Assembly (NCBI GenBank): GCA_016199325.1
Contig: JACQGW010000346.1
Span: 1 to 15,786, forward strand
Source: Chloroflexota bacterium
GTDB taxonomy: Bacteria; Chloroflexota; Dehalococcoidia; JACQGW01
DNA: 15,786 bases
Direction: 5' to 3'
Numbering within the stretch: the stretch's first letter is position 1; each line of letters opens with the position of its first letter. Of this stretch, positions 7,124 through 12,779 are shown one piece after another. The notes below the pieces were generated by a model. It saw nothing but the letters and a program-made list of their open reading frames with translations. It was not told where the DNA came from and made no database searches. The translations under genes and the position numbers were made by a program.

Positions 7124-8278
7124 ATGCTGTATTCTGTGAGGCGCCCTGATTCGACGGTTACCCGCCGGCGTTTCCTGTGCAGTGCCGTTCTGGGCGGCGC
7201 GCTGCCGCTTCTCGCGGCTTGCCAGACCGCGCTACCATCCGGCGCGGCGGTTGGCGCCGGCAGCACGCCGGCTGCGGCGCCGACGGCGCGTCCGACCGCT
7301 CCAGCCGCGACGGCGTCCGTCGGCGGAACGCCATCCGTCCCGACGGCTCCGTCGGCCGGGCCGACCGGCCCGGTCATGCCGGCGCCGGCCGGCCCGACGG
7401 CGACCGGCGCAACGCCGGCACGTGGGCCGGGCCAATGGACGCGCAGGGCGCCCGCGCCCACGCCGCGCAGCGAGGTGGCGGCTGCGGCGGTGGGGACACG
7501 GATCTTCCTGCTGGGCGGCTTCGACCGGGGCGCCACCGCCAACGAGGAGTACGACATCGCGGGCGACCGGTGGCGCCAGCACGCGTCCATCCCGCAGGGC
7601 GTCAACCACGCCGCGGCGGCGGCGATCGGCCCGAAGGTCTACCTCATCGGCGGATACGACGGCAATCGCCCCCTTGCCAGCACCTTCGAGTACGACCCGT
7701 CCGCCGACACCTGGCGCGCGCTGGCGCCGATGCCGATGGCGCGCGGCGCCCTGGCCGCCGTCGGCATCGCCGGGAAGATCTACGCCGTCGGCGGTGTCGA
7801 TCCTCGGGGCGACACCGGCGCCGTCGAGGTGTTCGATCCGAGCGCGAACACGTGGCAGACGCTCCGGCCCATGCCGACCGCCCGCGACCACCTGGCCGTC
7901 GCCGCCGTTGGGAACAAGCTGTACGCGATCGGCGGTCGCCTCGGTACGTTCGCCCGCAACCTGGCCGCCAACGAGGAGTACGACCCGCAACGGGACACCT
8001 GGACCGCTCGCCGACCGATGCCGACCGCCCGCAGCGGGATCGCGGCGGCCGTGCTGGGCGGGCGCATCTTCGTCTTTGGCGGCGAGGATCCCCGCCACAC
8101 GTTCGACGAGAACGAGGAGTATGACCCGACGACTGACACCTGGGCGGCCCGGGCGCCGCTGCCGACGCCGCGTCACGGCCTGGCGGCTGTGACGGTGGGA
8201 GATGCCATCTACGTTCTGGCCGGCGGACCGACGCCTGGCGGCTCGGAGAGCGGCGCGAACGAAGCGCTCACGTTCTAG
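7124..8278 (+). CDS. Kelch-repeat lipoprotein with twin-arginine-type signal
   Basis: Encodes 384 aa, probably exported and lipid-anchored outside the membrane. The N-terminus has TRRRFL (13-18, twin-arginine-like) followed by a hydrophobic stretch ending in the lipobox LLAAC with C33. A Pro/Ala/Thr-rich spacer (about 34-100) follows, then a beta-propeller built of about six Kelch repeats. Each repeat shows the GG doublet (130-131, 176-177, 223-224, 270-271, 319-320; AGG near 367) and the EYDP...DTW or EVFDPS..TW pattern. Kelch propellers bind proteins or sugars or act as oxidases; no catalytic residue points to one of these. The ATG at 7124 is chosen as the nearest start giving a proper signal; GTG at 7136 would also work. 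Neither has a Shine-Dalgarno, and the longer frame from 6929 would place repeat DNA and an Arg-rich extension before the signal. The gene stands alone. Confidence 0.88.
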   Translation: MLYSVRRPDSTVTRRRFLCSAVLGGALPLLAACQTALPSGAAVGAGSTPAAAPTARPTAPAATASVGGTPSVPTAPSAGPTGPVMPAPAGPTATGATPARGPGQWTRRAPAPTPRSEVAAAAVGTRIFLLGGFDRGATANEEYDIAGDRWRQHASIPQGVNHAAAAAIGPKVYLIGGYDGNRPLASTFEYDPSADTWRALAPMPMARGALAAVGIAGKIYAVGGVDPRGDTGAVEVFDPSANTWQTLRPMPTARDHLAVAAVGNKLYAIGGRLGTFARNLAANEEYDPQRDTWTARRPMPTARSGIAAAVLGGRIFVFGGEDPRHTFDENEEYDPTTDTWAARAPLPTPRHGLAAVTVGDAIYVLAGGPTPGGSESGANEALTF

Positions 8279-8322
8279 CTGGTGCGCCCGGAAAGCGGGT
8301 CGCAAGCTGCCAGATCCCTGCA

Positions 8323-8407
8323 CTGTCATCCTGAGCCGGAGCGAAGCATCTCCCGGACGCCGCCACGTCGACCCGAGGAGATGCTTCGCTCCGGCTCAGC
8401 ATGACAG
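8323..8407. repeat. Large inverted repeat, 30-nt arms, possible terminator of the Kelch gene
   Basis: Arms 8323-8352 and 8378-8407 are reverse complements at 29 of 30 positions, with a 25-nt loop. The arm begins CTGTCATCCTGAGC. It lies 45 bp after the Kelch stop codon and ends 65 bp before the next start. It could fold in RNA and end transcription, but there is no U-tract. It looks like an interspersed palindromic element rather than a dedicated terminator. Confidence 0.88.
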
Positions 8408-8472
8408 ACGAGGAGCTGCCCGACCCAGCAGGTGACTTGCCGGAAGCACCAGCAATTATGGAGGGACACGTG

Positions 8473-9168
8473 ATGGACGTCGAACGACTGGAGGCCATTC
8501 TGACGACCTGTGAGCAGGCCCTCGCCGGCTCCGGTCGGGTCGATCTGCGAAGGCTCGGCTTCTGGAAAGCCGTCGAGGCGGTCAAGCGCCGGCCGGACTG
8601 GATCGAGCGCTACGCCGACCGGATCGCCGAGATCGATCGGCGGGCCTTCGAGCGAGCCGTCCGGCCGACGATTCCGCCCGACGCCGGAACGGCGGCGCTT
8701 GGTCTGGGCACGGCCGCAGGGCTCCTGCTCGTCGCCGCGACCTATTACGTCCCCGTTCAATGGAAGGGGATCGCCCTGCTTGCCGGCACAGGGGCGCTGC
8801 TGATGACCACCCACGGCCTCGCTCATTACGTCGTGGGCCGGGCGCTCGGCATGCGCTTCACCCACTGGTACGTCGACGGTCCGACCCGCCTTCAGCCGGG
8901 GCTCAAGGTCGACTACGCCTCGTACCTGCGGACGCCGGCCCGCGCTCGGGCCTGGATGCACGCCGCCGGCGCCCTCGTCACCAAGGCCGTGCCGTTCGCG
9001 CTCCTGGGCGCCGCGCTCGCCGCGGGCGTGCCGGCCTGGGCGACGGCGGTCCTCGTCGGCATCGGCGTCGTCCAGATCGTGACGGACGTCGTCTTCTCCG
9101 TCCGGCATTCCGACTGGAAACGGTTCCGCCGTGAGATGCGCGTGGCGCGCCAGATCTCGCGCGGGTAA
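8473..9168 (+). CDS. Multi-pass membrane protein with HxxxH motif, possible site-2-protease-like fold
   Basis: Encodes 231 aa. The soluble N-terminus (1-70) is helical and charged. Hydrophobic segments are near 72-93, 97-113, about 165-186 and 189-209. A membrane-proximal motif HGLAHYVVGRALGMRF (114-129) resembles the HExxH...GR.LGI helix of M50 site-2 proteases, but the Glu is replaced by Gly (G115). A later D205 (IVTDVVFS) followed by SDWKRFRRE could supply a third ligand. I do not recognise a named family. The ATG at 8473 is chosen because GGAGGG (8460-8465) precedes it by 7 nt; upstream in-frame ATGs at 8401 and 8458 lie in the inverted repeat or on the Shine-Dalgarno. A protease-derived membrane factor is an inference; an unrelated family with a chance HxxxH is possible. 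Confidence 0.78.
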   Translation: MDVERLEAILTTCEQALAGSGRVDLRRLGFWKAVEAVKRRPDWIERYADRIAEIDRRAFERAVRPTIPPDAGTAALGLGTAAGLLLVAATYYVPVQWKGIALLAGTGALLMTTHGLAHYVVGRALGMRFTHWYVDGPTRLQPGLKVDYASYLRTPARARAWMHAAGALVTKAVPFALLGAALAAGVPAWATAVLVGIGVVQIVTDVVFSVRHSDWKRFRREMRVARQISRG

Positions 9169-9180
9169 GCATACGGATTC

Positions 9181-9303
9181 AACCCGCAGAGGCGCGAAGA
9201 CGGGTTTCTGGTCTGGGGTTTCTGGTTCGAGGGATATCGCGACGCAACCCTACACCAGAACCCTCAAACCTCGTTCTCTGCGTTCTCTGCGCCTTTGCGG
9301 TTT
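9181..9303. repeat. Inverted-repeat element of the CGCAGAGG family with inner TTTCTGG repeats
   Basis: The ends AACCCGCAGAGGCGCGAAGA (9181-9200) and the reverse complement of 9284-9303 match at 16 of 20 positions. Inside are two GGTTTCTGG-like copies near 9203-9226 and oppositely oriented CCAGAACCCTC near 9254-9264, giving nested symmetry. The right half contains a TTCTCTGCG direct repeat. It looks like a small non-coding repeat element; its mobility is not proven. Confidence 0.7.
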
Positions 9304-9391
9304 CGCTGCCTTGGAGGCTGCATCGATGCGCCTGGATGGGGTGTTGGGCAAGCTTGGCATCGTCGGACCGGGACGCGGGCTCGTGCAGACG

Positions 9392-9421
9392 GTTGCCGGT
9401 TTGGCAACGCCGTGGTAGGAT
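9392..9421 (+). promoter_or_regulatory. Candidate promoter with overlapping dyad for the selenoprotein operon
   Basis: TTGCCG (9393-9398) and TAGGAT (9416-9421) are 17 nt apart, each matching consensus at 4 of 6 positions. A perfect dyad GTTGCC-N5-GGCAAC (9392-9408) covers the -35 box, as a repressor operator might. The leader to the ATG would be about 75 nt. Confidence 0.35.
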
Positions 9422-9502
9422 AGCGCCAGGTTCGCCGTCGGTCCGGCGTGGCGTCGACCGACGGGCGGCCATTCGCATACAGCAAGGATGGGAGGAGGAG
9501 CG

Positions 9503-10129
9503 ATGCACCCTGACCTGGTTGTTGGCGGAACATTTCCCGACCTCGAGCTCCCGGAGGCGCAGTTCGGACCGAACCCGCCGCGGCGGCGCCTCTCCGAGAT
9601 CCAGGGGCCGGACCCGATGGCCGTCGTCTTCTATCGCGGGAACTACTGACCGAAATGCCGGCGCCAGCTCGTTGGGCTGGTGGAGATGGAAGACGACATC
9701 GCCGTCTCGTACTGCAAGGTCGTGGCGATCTCGGCGGAGCCGGCGTTCCTCGTGTCGGAGTACAAGACGAGCCTGGGAGCCCACTTCCCGTTCCTCTGCG
9801 ACTCCGACCACACGGTTCAGGAGCAGCTCGATCTGCTCGAATACACCGATACCCACCACGACCGGCCATATATCCCGACGACGTTCATCCTGGAGCCCTG
9901 CTTGAAGATCTACAAGATCTATAACGGCTACTGGTTCTGGGGGCGCCCGACCAACGAGGACATCCGCCAGGATTTCCGCGCCATCTCGATGCGCATCCGG
10001 CCGGATTGGGACCTCCAGGCGCCCGGCGTCCGAGACGCGTATGAAGAGGCGATCCGAACGCTGGGCCGGCGGCCGACCTCGGTCGAGTTCAGTCGGCTGA
10101 TCCAGGCGAAGCGGGGTCAAGTGAAATGA
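9503..10129 (+). CDS. Selenocysteine-containing AhpC/TSA-like redox protein (UGA at 9647-9649 read as Sec)
   Basis: Thioredoxin-fold protein of 208 aa when the UGA at codon 49 is decoded as selenocysteine. Read through, it gives one continuous family-like protein: a LVVGGTFPDLELPE start, then RLSEIQGPDPMAVVFYRGNY, then U49-P-K-C52-RRQL, matching the FYRGxxCPxC active site of AhpC/TSA-like proteins with Sec in the first cysteine position. Downstream sequence keeps the fold: KVVAISAEP (72-80), HFPFLCDSDHTVQEQL, the cis-proline region YIPTTFILEP and IYNGYWFWGRPT. Likely role: thiol- or peroxide-dependent redox catalysis in the cytosol; the substrate is unknown. Start: ATG at 9503 behind GGAGGAGGAG (9491-9500). 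The stop overlaps the next ATG (ATGA, 10126-10129). Ignoring recoding would yield a 48-aa fragment, or an N-terminally truncated protein from an internal ATG at 9680. A real nonsense mutation is the alternative, less likely because the UGA sits exactly on the active-site codon with a hairpin after it. Confidence 0.88.
9647..9682 (+). promoter_or_regulatory. UGA selenocysteine codon and SECIS-like hairpin
   Basis: The UGA is at 9647-9649. Downstream, 9662-9668 pairs with 9676-9682 (7 bp, one G-U), U9669 is bulged, and C9670-G9675 closes a four-base loop GUUG (9671-9674). The loop starts 22 nt after the UGA. Stem, bulged U and a GU in the apical loop are the features SelB recognises in bacterial SECIS elements such as that of E. 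coli fdhF. The hairpin is inside the coding region, as expected in bacteria. Confidence 0.75.
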
Positions 10130-10833
10130 GCGGACCTCGCCTCCCGGTCGATCTGGTGGCCTTCGACATGGCGGGCACCACGGTGCGCGACGACGGCGTG
10201 GTGCCCTACGCCTTTCGCCGGGCGTTGGAGCCGTGTGGCGTCCACCCAACGGATGAGGAGGTGGCCGCAGTCCGCGGCGTCGGCAAGAGGGACGCGCTGG
10301 CGACGCTGATGGCCGGGGCGCTGAGGGGGCGGGGTGGCGCCGAAGTCGGCGCCGTCGTGACCGCTGCGTACGAACGGTTTGCGACCTGTCTGCGCGCCGC
10401 CTATGCTGAAGGACCCCTGGCTGAGGCGCCCGGCGCAAGCGAGATCATCGACTGGCTGCGCCGGCAGGGCGTGAAGGTGGCCCTCACGACCGGGTTCGAC
10501 CCGGCAACCAGGGACCTGATCATCCGGCGCCTCGGGTGGGACGACGGCCGTCTCGACGCCGTCGTCTCCGCCGAGGAGGTGGCGCTGGGAAGACCGGCCC
10601 CCTACATGCTCTTCCGCGCGATGAAGCTGACCCGTGTCCGTGACGTCCGCCGTCTGGCCGGCGTCGGCGACACCGCCGTCGACCTCGAGGCCGCGACGAA
10701 CGCCGGCGCTCGCTTCGCCGTCGGCGTGCTCGGCGGCGCCCACGATCTCGCCACGCTGGGCCGCGCGCGGCACACCCACCTGATCGCCGACCTGGCCGGC
10801 CTGCGCGCCATCCTCCAGGCGGACGGGGCGTGA
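10126..10833 (+). CDS. Phosphonatase-like HAD-superfamily hydrolase
   Basis: Encodes 235 aa. Motif I is FDMAGTTV with nucleophile D14 and Ala at the +2 position, the DxAGTT form typical of phosphonoacetaldehyde hydrolase and its relatives rather than the usual DxDGT. Motif II is LTTGFD (120-125), the motif III region is GRPAPYMLF (R156 in place of the usual Lys) and motif IV is GVGDTAVDLEAA with D182 and D186. The alpha-helical cap (about 22-100) contains GVGKRDAL with K54, near where true phosphonatases carry the Schiff-base lysine; whether it is equivalent is unclear. The family acts on phosphonates or small phosphate esters; the substrate here is unknown. The start ATG overlaps the selenoprotein stop by 4 bp, so the two are probably translationally coupled. 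No phosphonate transporter lies in the window. Confidence 0.88.
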   Translation: MSGPRLPVDLVAFDMAGTTVRDDGVVPYAFRRALEPCGVHPTDEEVAAVRGVGKRDALATLMAGALRGRGGAEVGAVVTAAYERFATCLRAAYAEGPLAEAPGASEIIDWLRRQGVKVALTTGFDPATRDLIIRRLGWDDGRLDAVVSAEEVALGRPAPYMLFRAMKLTRVRDVRRLAGVGDTAVDLEAATNAGARFAVGVLGGAHDLATLGRARHTHLIADLAGLRAILQADGA

Positions 10834-10899
10834 CCGGTTCGCCACATGGCGAGAGTGCGGCCGACGGCTGTGCCAGGAAACTGAGGGGAGTGCGAGTCA

Positions 10900-11559
10900 A
10901 TGGAATGGCAGAATGACGACGAGTTGATGGCGCTGATCCGTGCGGAGCTATACAGCGCGGTCGTGGGCGATCTCCTGGATGCGCACGGGCACATCCATCA
11001 GTTCCTGCCGCCGGAGATCCGGCCGCTCGACCCGAACGTCATGCTCGCCGGCCGCGCCATGCCCGTGCTTGAGGCGGACGTCTTCGACGACGTCGAGCCC
11101 TATGGCCTGATGTTCGAGGCGCTCGACGATCTCCAGCGCGGCGAGGTCTACGTCGCCACGGGCGGCTCGCCGCGCTACGCCGCCTGGGGCGAGCTGATGT
11201 CCACGGCGGCGCGCGTGCAGGGCGCCACCGGCGCGCTGCTGAATGGCTACACGCGAGATACGCACGGGATCCTGGCGATGCAGTTCCCGATCTTCTGTCT
11301 GGGCAGCTACGCCCAGGATTCTCGTGGGCGAGGCCGAGTCATCGCCTACCGAGTCCCGGTCGAGATCGGCGGCGTGCGCATCCGGCCGGGCGACATGCTG
11401 GTGGGCGACGTCGACGGCGTCGTCGTCGTGCCGCGCGAGGTGGAGGAGACGATCTTCTCCGAGGCGCTGGAGAAGGCCCGCACGGAGAAGGTGATCAAGA
11501 CCGACCTGGAGCGCGGCATGAAGGCGAGCGCAGCGTTCAAGAAGTATGGGATCCTGTAA
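10900..11559 (+). CDS. RraA-family protein (HMG/CHA aldolase or oxaloacetate decarboxylase-like)
   Basis: Encodes 219 aa. Relatives of RraA include metal-dependent class II pyruvate aldolases (4-hydroxy-4-methyl-2-oxoglutarate / 4-carboxy-4-hydroxy-2-oxoadipate aldolase) and an RNase E inhibitor; all share this fold. Seen here: SAVVGDLLDAHG (19-30), WGELMSTAARVQGATGALLNGYTRDT (96-121) with the conserved R119-D120 pair used for substrate and metal, IRPGDMLVGDVDGVVVVPRE (161-180), and a C-terminal helix ending AFKKYGIL, typical of the aldolase-like branch. Start: ATG at 10900 with GAGGGGAG 9 nt upstream. It follows the HAD gene by 66 bp on the same strand and ends in a hairpin terminator, so it is probably the last gene of that operon. 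Aldolase or decarboxylase activity is more likely than RNase regulation, but this is inference. Confidence 0.9.
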   Translation: MEWQNDDELMALIRAELYSAVVGDLLDAHGHIHQFLPPEIRPLDPNVMLAGRAMPVLEADVFDDVEPYGLMFEALDDLQRGEVYVATGGSPRYAAWGELMSTAARVQGATGALLNGYTRDTHGILAMQFPIFCLGSYAQDSRGRGRVIAYRVPVEIGGVRIRPGDMLVGDVDGVVVVPREVEETIFSEALEKARTEKVIKTDLERGMKASAAFKKYGIL

Positions 11560-11571
11560 GTGGCAGCAACA

Positions 11572-11600
11572 GGGGGCCGCGATCCACGATCGTGGCCCCC
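11572..11600 (+). terminator. Hairpin terminator after the RraA-like gene
   Basis: A 13-bp stem, GGGGGCCGCGATC (11572-11584) with GATCGTGGCCCCC (11588-11600), contains a single G-U pair and a 3-nt loop, 12 nt after the stop codon. It is followed by only two T residues, so it is a strong hairpin without a long U-tract. Confidence 0.75.
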
Positions 11601-11918
11601 TTCGTGTGCGATGGACGCATATGCTGTTTCGGTGTGCTGCCTGCGGATCTACCGGCTATGGTGCCGTGAGTCTGTCGTCCACAATTCGGAACGCCTTGAG
11701 GAAGTGAGGTCCGAGCAGCACGAACGGTACCGCGTACACCTTGCCGAAACTGACCTCCTTTCCGCTCTTCTTTTCCGCCCTTCTGTCCATTGCGCTTGAA
11801 CCCGACTGCTTCTCATCGCCGGTCTGATAGTCCACTGCTCGGTCGGGTCTATCCATAGTCTACGGCGTCCCTGGGTGTTCCACGATACCCGATCGGGTAG
11901 GCTTCGTCGATCTCGAAC
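11601..11918. other. Intergenic region between convergent genes
   Basis: Together with the terminator this makes a gap of about 360 bp. I see no RNA gene or repeat. A 66-codon minus-strand frame (11656-11856) contains AAGGAGGT-like purines in its middle and ends in a hydrophobic segment (YAVPFVLLGPHFLKAF), but its start has no ribosome-binding site and I recognise no family. It could be a gene remnant. Confidence 0.5.
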
Positions 11919-12701
11919 CTACCCCTGTGGAGCAGCCGCCGGTACGCTCTGGTGAGGCTGGCTCTTTTCTGATGGCACGGCGATCTCGAGAAAGAGGTCG
12001 ACCAGCGCCTGCGGATGGGTAATGTGCGGCTCGTGGGCCGTATCCATCTCGACGTGGCGCCAGCCATTCGCGATGCAGACCTGGCGGGCCTGGGTCCGCA
12101 TCGCCGATAGCGCCGCCGATGCAGGCGCAGGCCCGACGCAGGCGATGTAGGTCCGGGGGATTGCGGCGGCGGCGGGATTCGCCAGCCGGATCGGCTGCGT
12201 GAACGTTCGGATCGGCTGCGGTCGCTGCAGGCTGTGCCACCACCGGAGGTCGGCCTCGTCGGTGATCCCGAAGCCGTGCGGCGACCCGACCGGAACCAGC
12301 CAGCCGTCTCCCTCGGTCCTGACGCGATCGTCGAAGGCGGCACGCATCGCCGCGTCAAACGTGTCGACGACGGCCTCGCCATCCTGCGGCACCCGCGCGT
12401 CCAGATAGATGACGTGCGCCAACCGCTCGGGCACCCGGTCGGCCGCGCCGGTGACGACCATGCCGCCATAGCTGTGGCCGACGAGGACGACCTTGTGGAG
12501 ATCCTCCCAGGCCAGGACGCCGACGACGTCTTGAATGTGCGTCTCGAGGTCGACGTCGGGATGGGCCAGGTGGGCTCGTTCGCCCAGCCCCGTCAGGGTC
12601 GGCGTGAACACCTCGTGGCCGGCCGCTTGTAAAAGCGGACGCACCCGCTTCCACGACCAGCCGCCGGTGCCTCTTCCATGCACGATAACAAACGTCGCCA
12701 C
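11919..12701 (-). CDS. Alpha/beta hydrolase (EstC / hydroxynitrile-lyase-like esterase)
   Basis: Encodes 260 aa, a cytosolic single-domain alpha/beta hydrolase. The N-terminus FVIVHGRGTGGWSWKRV places the oxyanion HG motif at 8-9. The nucleophile elbow is GHSYGG with S77, and the likely catalytic His is H223 in MDTAHEPHITHP. YLDARVPQDG (99-108) matches the subgroup that includes plant hydroxynitrile-lyase-like esterases. The C-terminal tail from about 245 (Ser/Pro/Gln-rich) is extra. Start: GTG at 12701 with AAGGAG 9 nt upstream. It is third in a minus-strand run after two amidohydrolases, 78 bp downstream of the second. The gap holds a hairpin repeat, so co-transcription may be attenuated. 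Substrate unknown; ester or amide hydrolysis is likely. Confidence 0.88.
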   Translation of the reverse strand: MATFVIVHGRGTGGWSWKRVRPLLQAAGHEVFTPTLTGLGERAHLAHPDVDLETHIQDVVGVLAWEDLHKVVLVGHSYGGMVVTGAADRVPERLAHVIYLDARVPQDGEAVVDTFDAAMRAAFDDRVRTEGDGWLVPVGSPHGFGITDEADLRWWHSLQRPQPIRTFTQPIRLANPAAAAIPRTYIACVGPAPASAALSAMRTQARQVCIANGWRHVEMDTAHEPHITHPQALVDLFLEIAVPSEKSQPHQSVPAAAPQG

Positions 12702-12722
12702 GATGAACCACTCCTTGGACGG

Positions 12723-12774
12723 GGTTTCTGGTTTCTGGTCGCCGCGCTGTCCCTCGAACCAGAAACCAGAAACC
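12723..12774. repeat. 17-bp perfect inverted repeat between the amidohydrolase and alpha/beta hydrolase genes
   Basis: GGTTTCTGGTTTCTGGT (12723-12739) and its exact reverse complement (12758-12774) are separated by 18 nt. Each arm is an internal tandem repeat of GGTTTCT. The same word recurs near 9203-9226 and 15657-15669. It could work as a terminator or attenuator for the upstream minus-strand gene. Confidence 0.88.
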
Positions 12775-12779
12775 GGTCC

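Larger units (their letters stand above)
9169..9502. other. Intergenic region before the selenoprotein operon
   Basis: This 334-bp gap is filled in its first half by an inverted-repeat element (9181-9303). The second half holds a promoter candidate with an overlapping dyad (9392-9421) and a purine-rich ribosome-binding site (9491-9500). No gene was found in it. Confidence 0.75.

Noticed and set aside
8401..8472. Earlier start of the HxxxH membrane protein
   Set aside because: The ATG at 8401 lies within the arm of the inverted repeat and the one at 8458 overlaps the Shine-Dalgarno; ATG 8473 has the best spaced ribosome-binding site.
9503..9649. Reading the AhpC/TSA-like gene as a pseudogene broken by a nonsense codon
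   Set aside because: The UGA falls exactly on the active-site Cys codon, the frame is otherwise intact on both sides and a SECIS-like hairpin follows, so recoding explains it better.
9179..10438. Long minus-strand open frame of 419 codons opposite the selenoprotein
   Set aside because: It is a high-GC antisense shadow: Arg-rich, no family motifs, crosses repeat DNA, and conflicts with three well-supported plus-strand features.
11656..11856. 66-codon minus-strand frame as a small gene
   Set aside because: No ribosome-binding site at its start, no recognisable family and no supporting context; kept only as a note in the intergenic entry.
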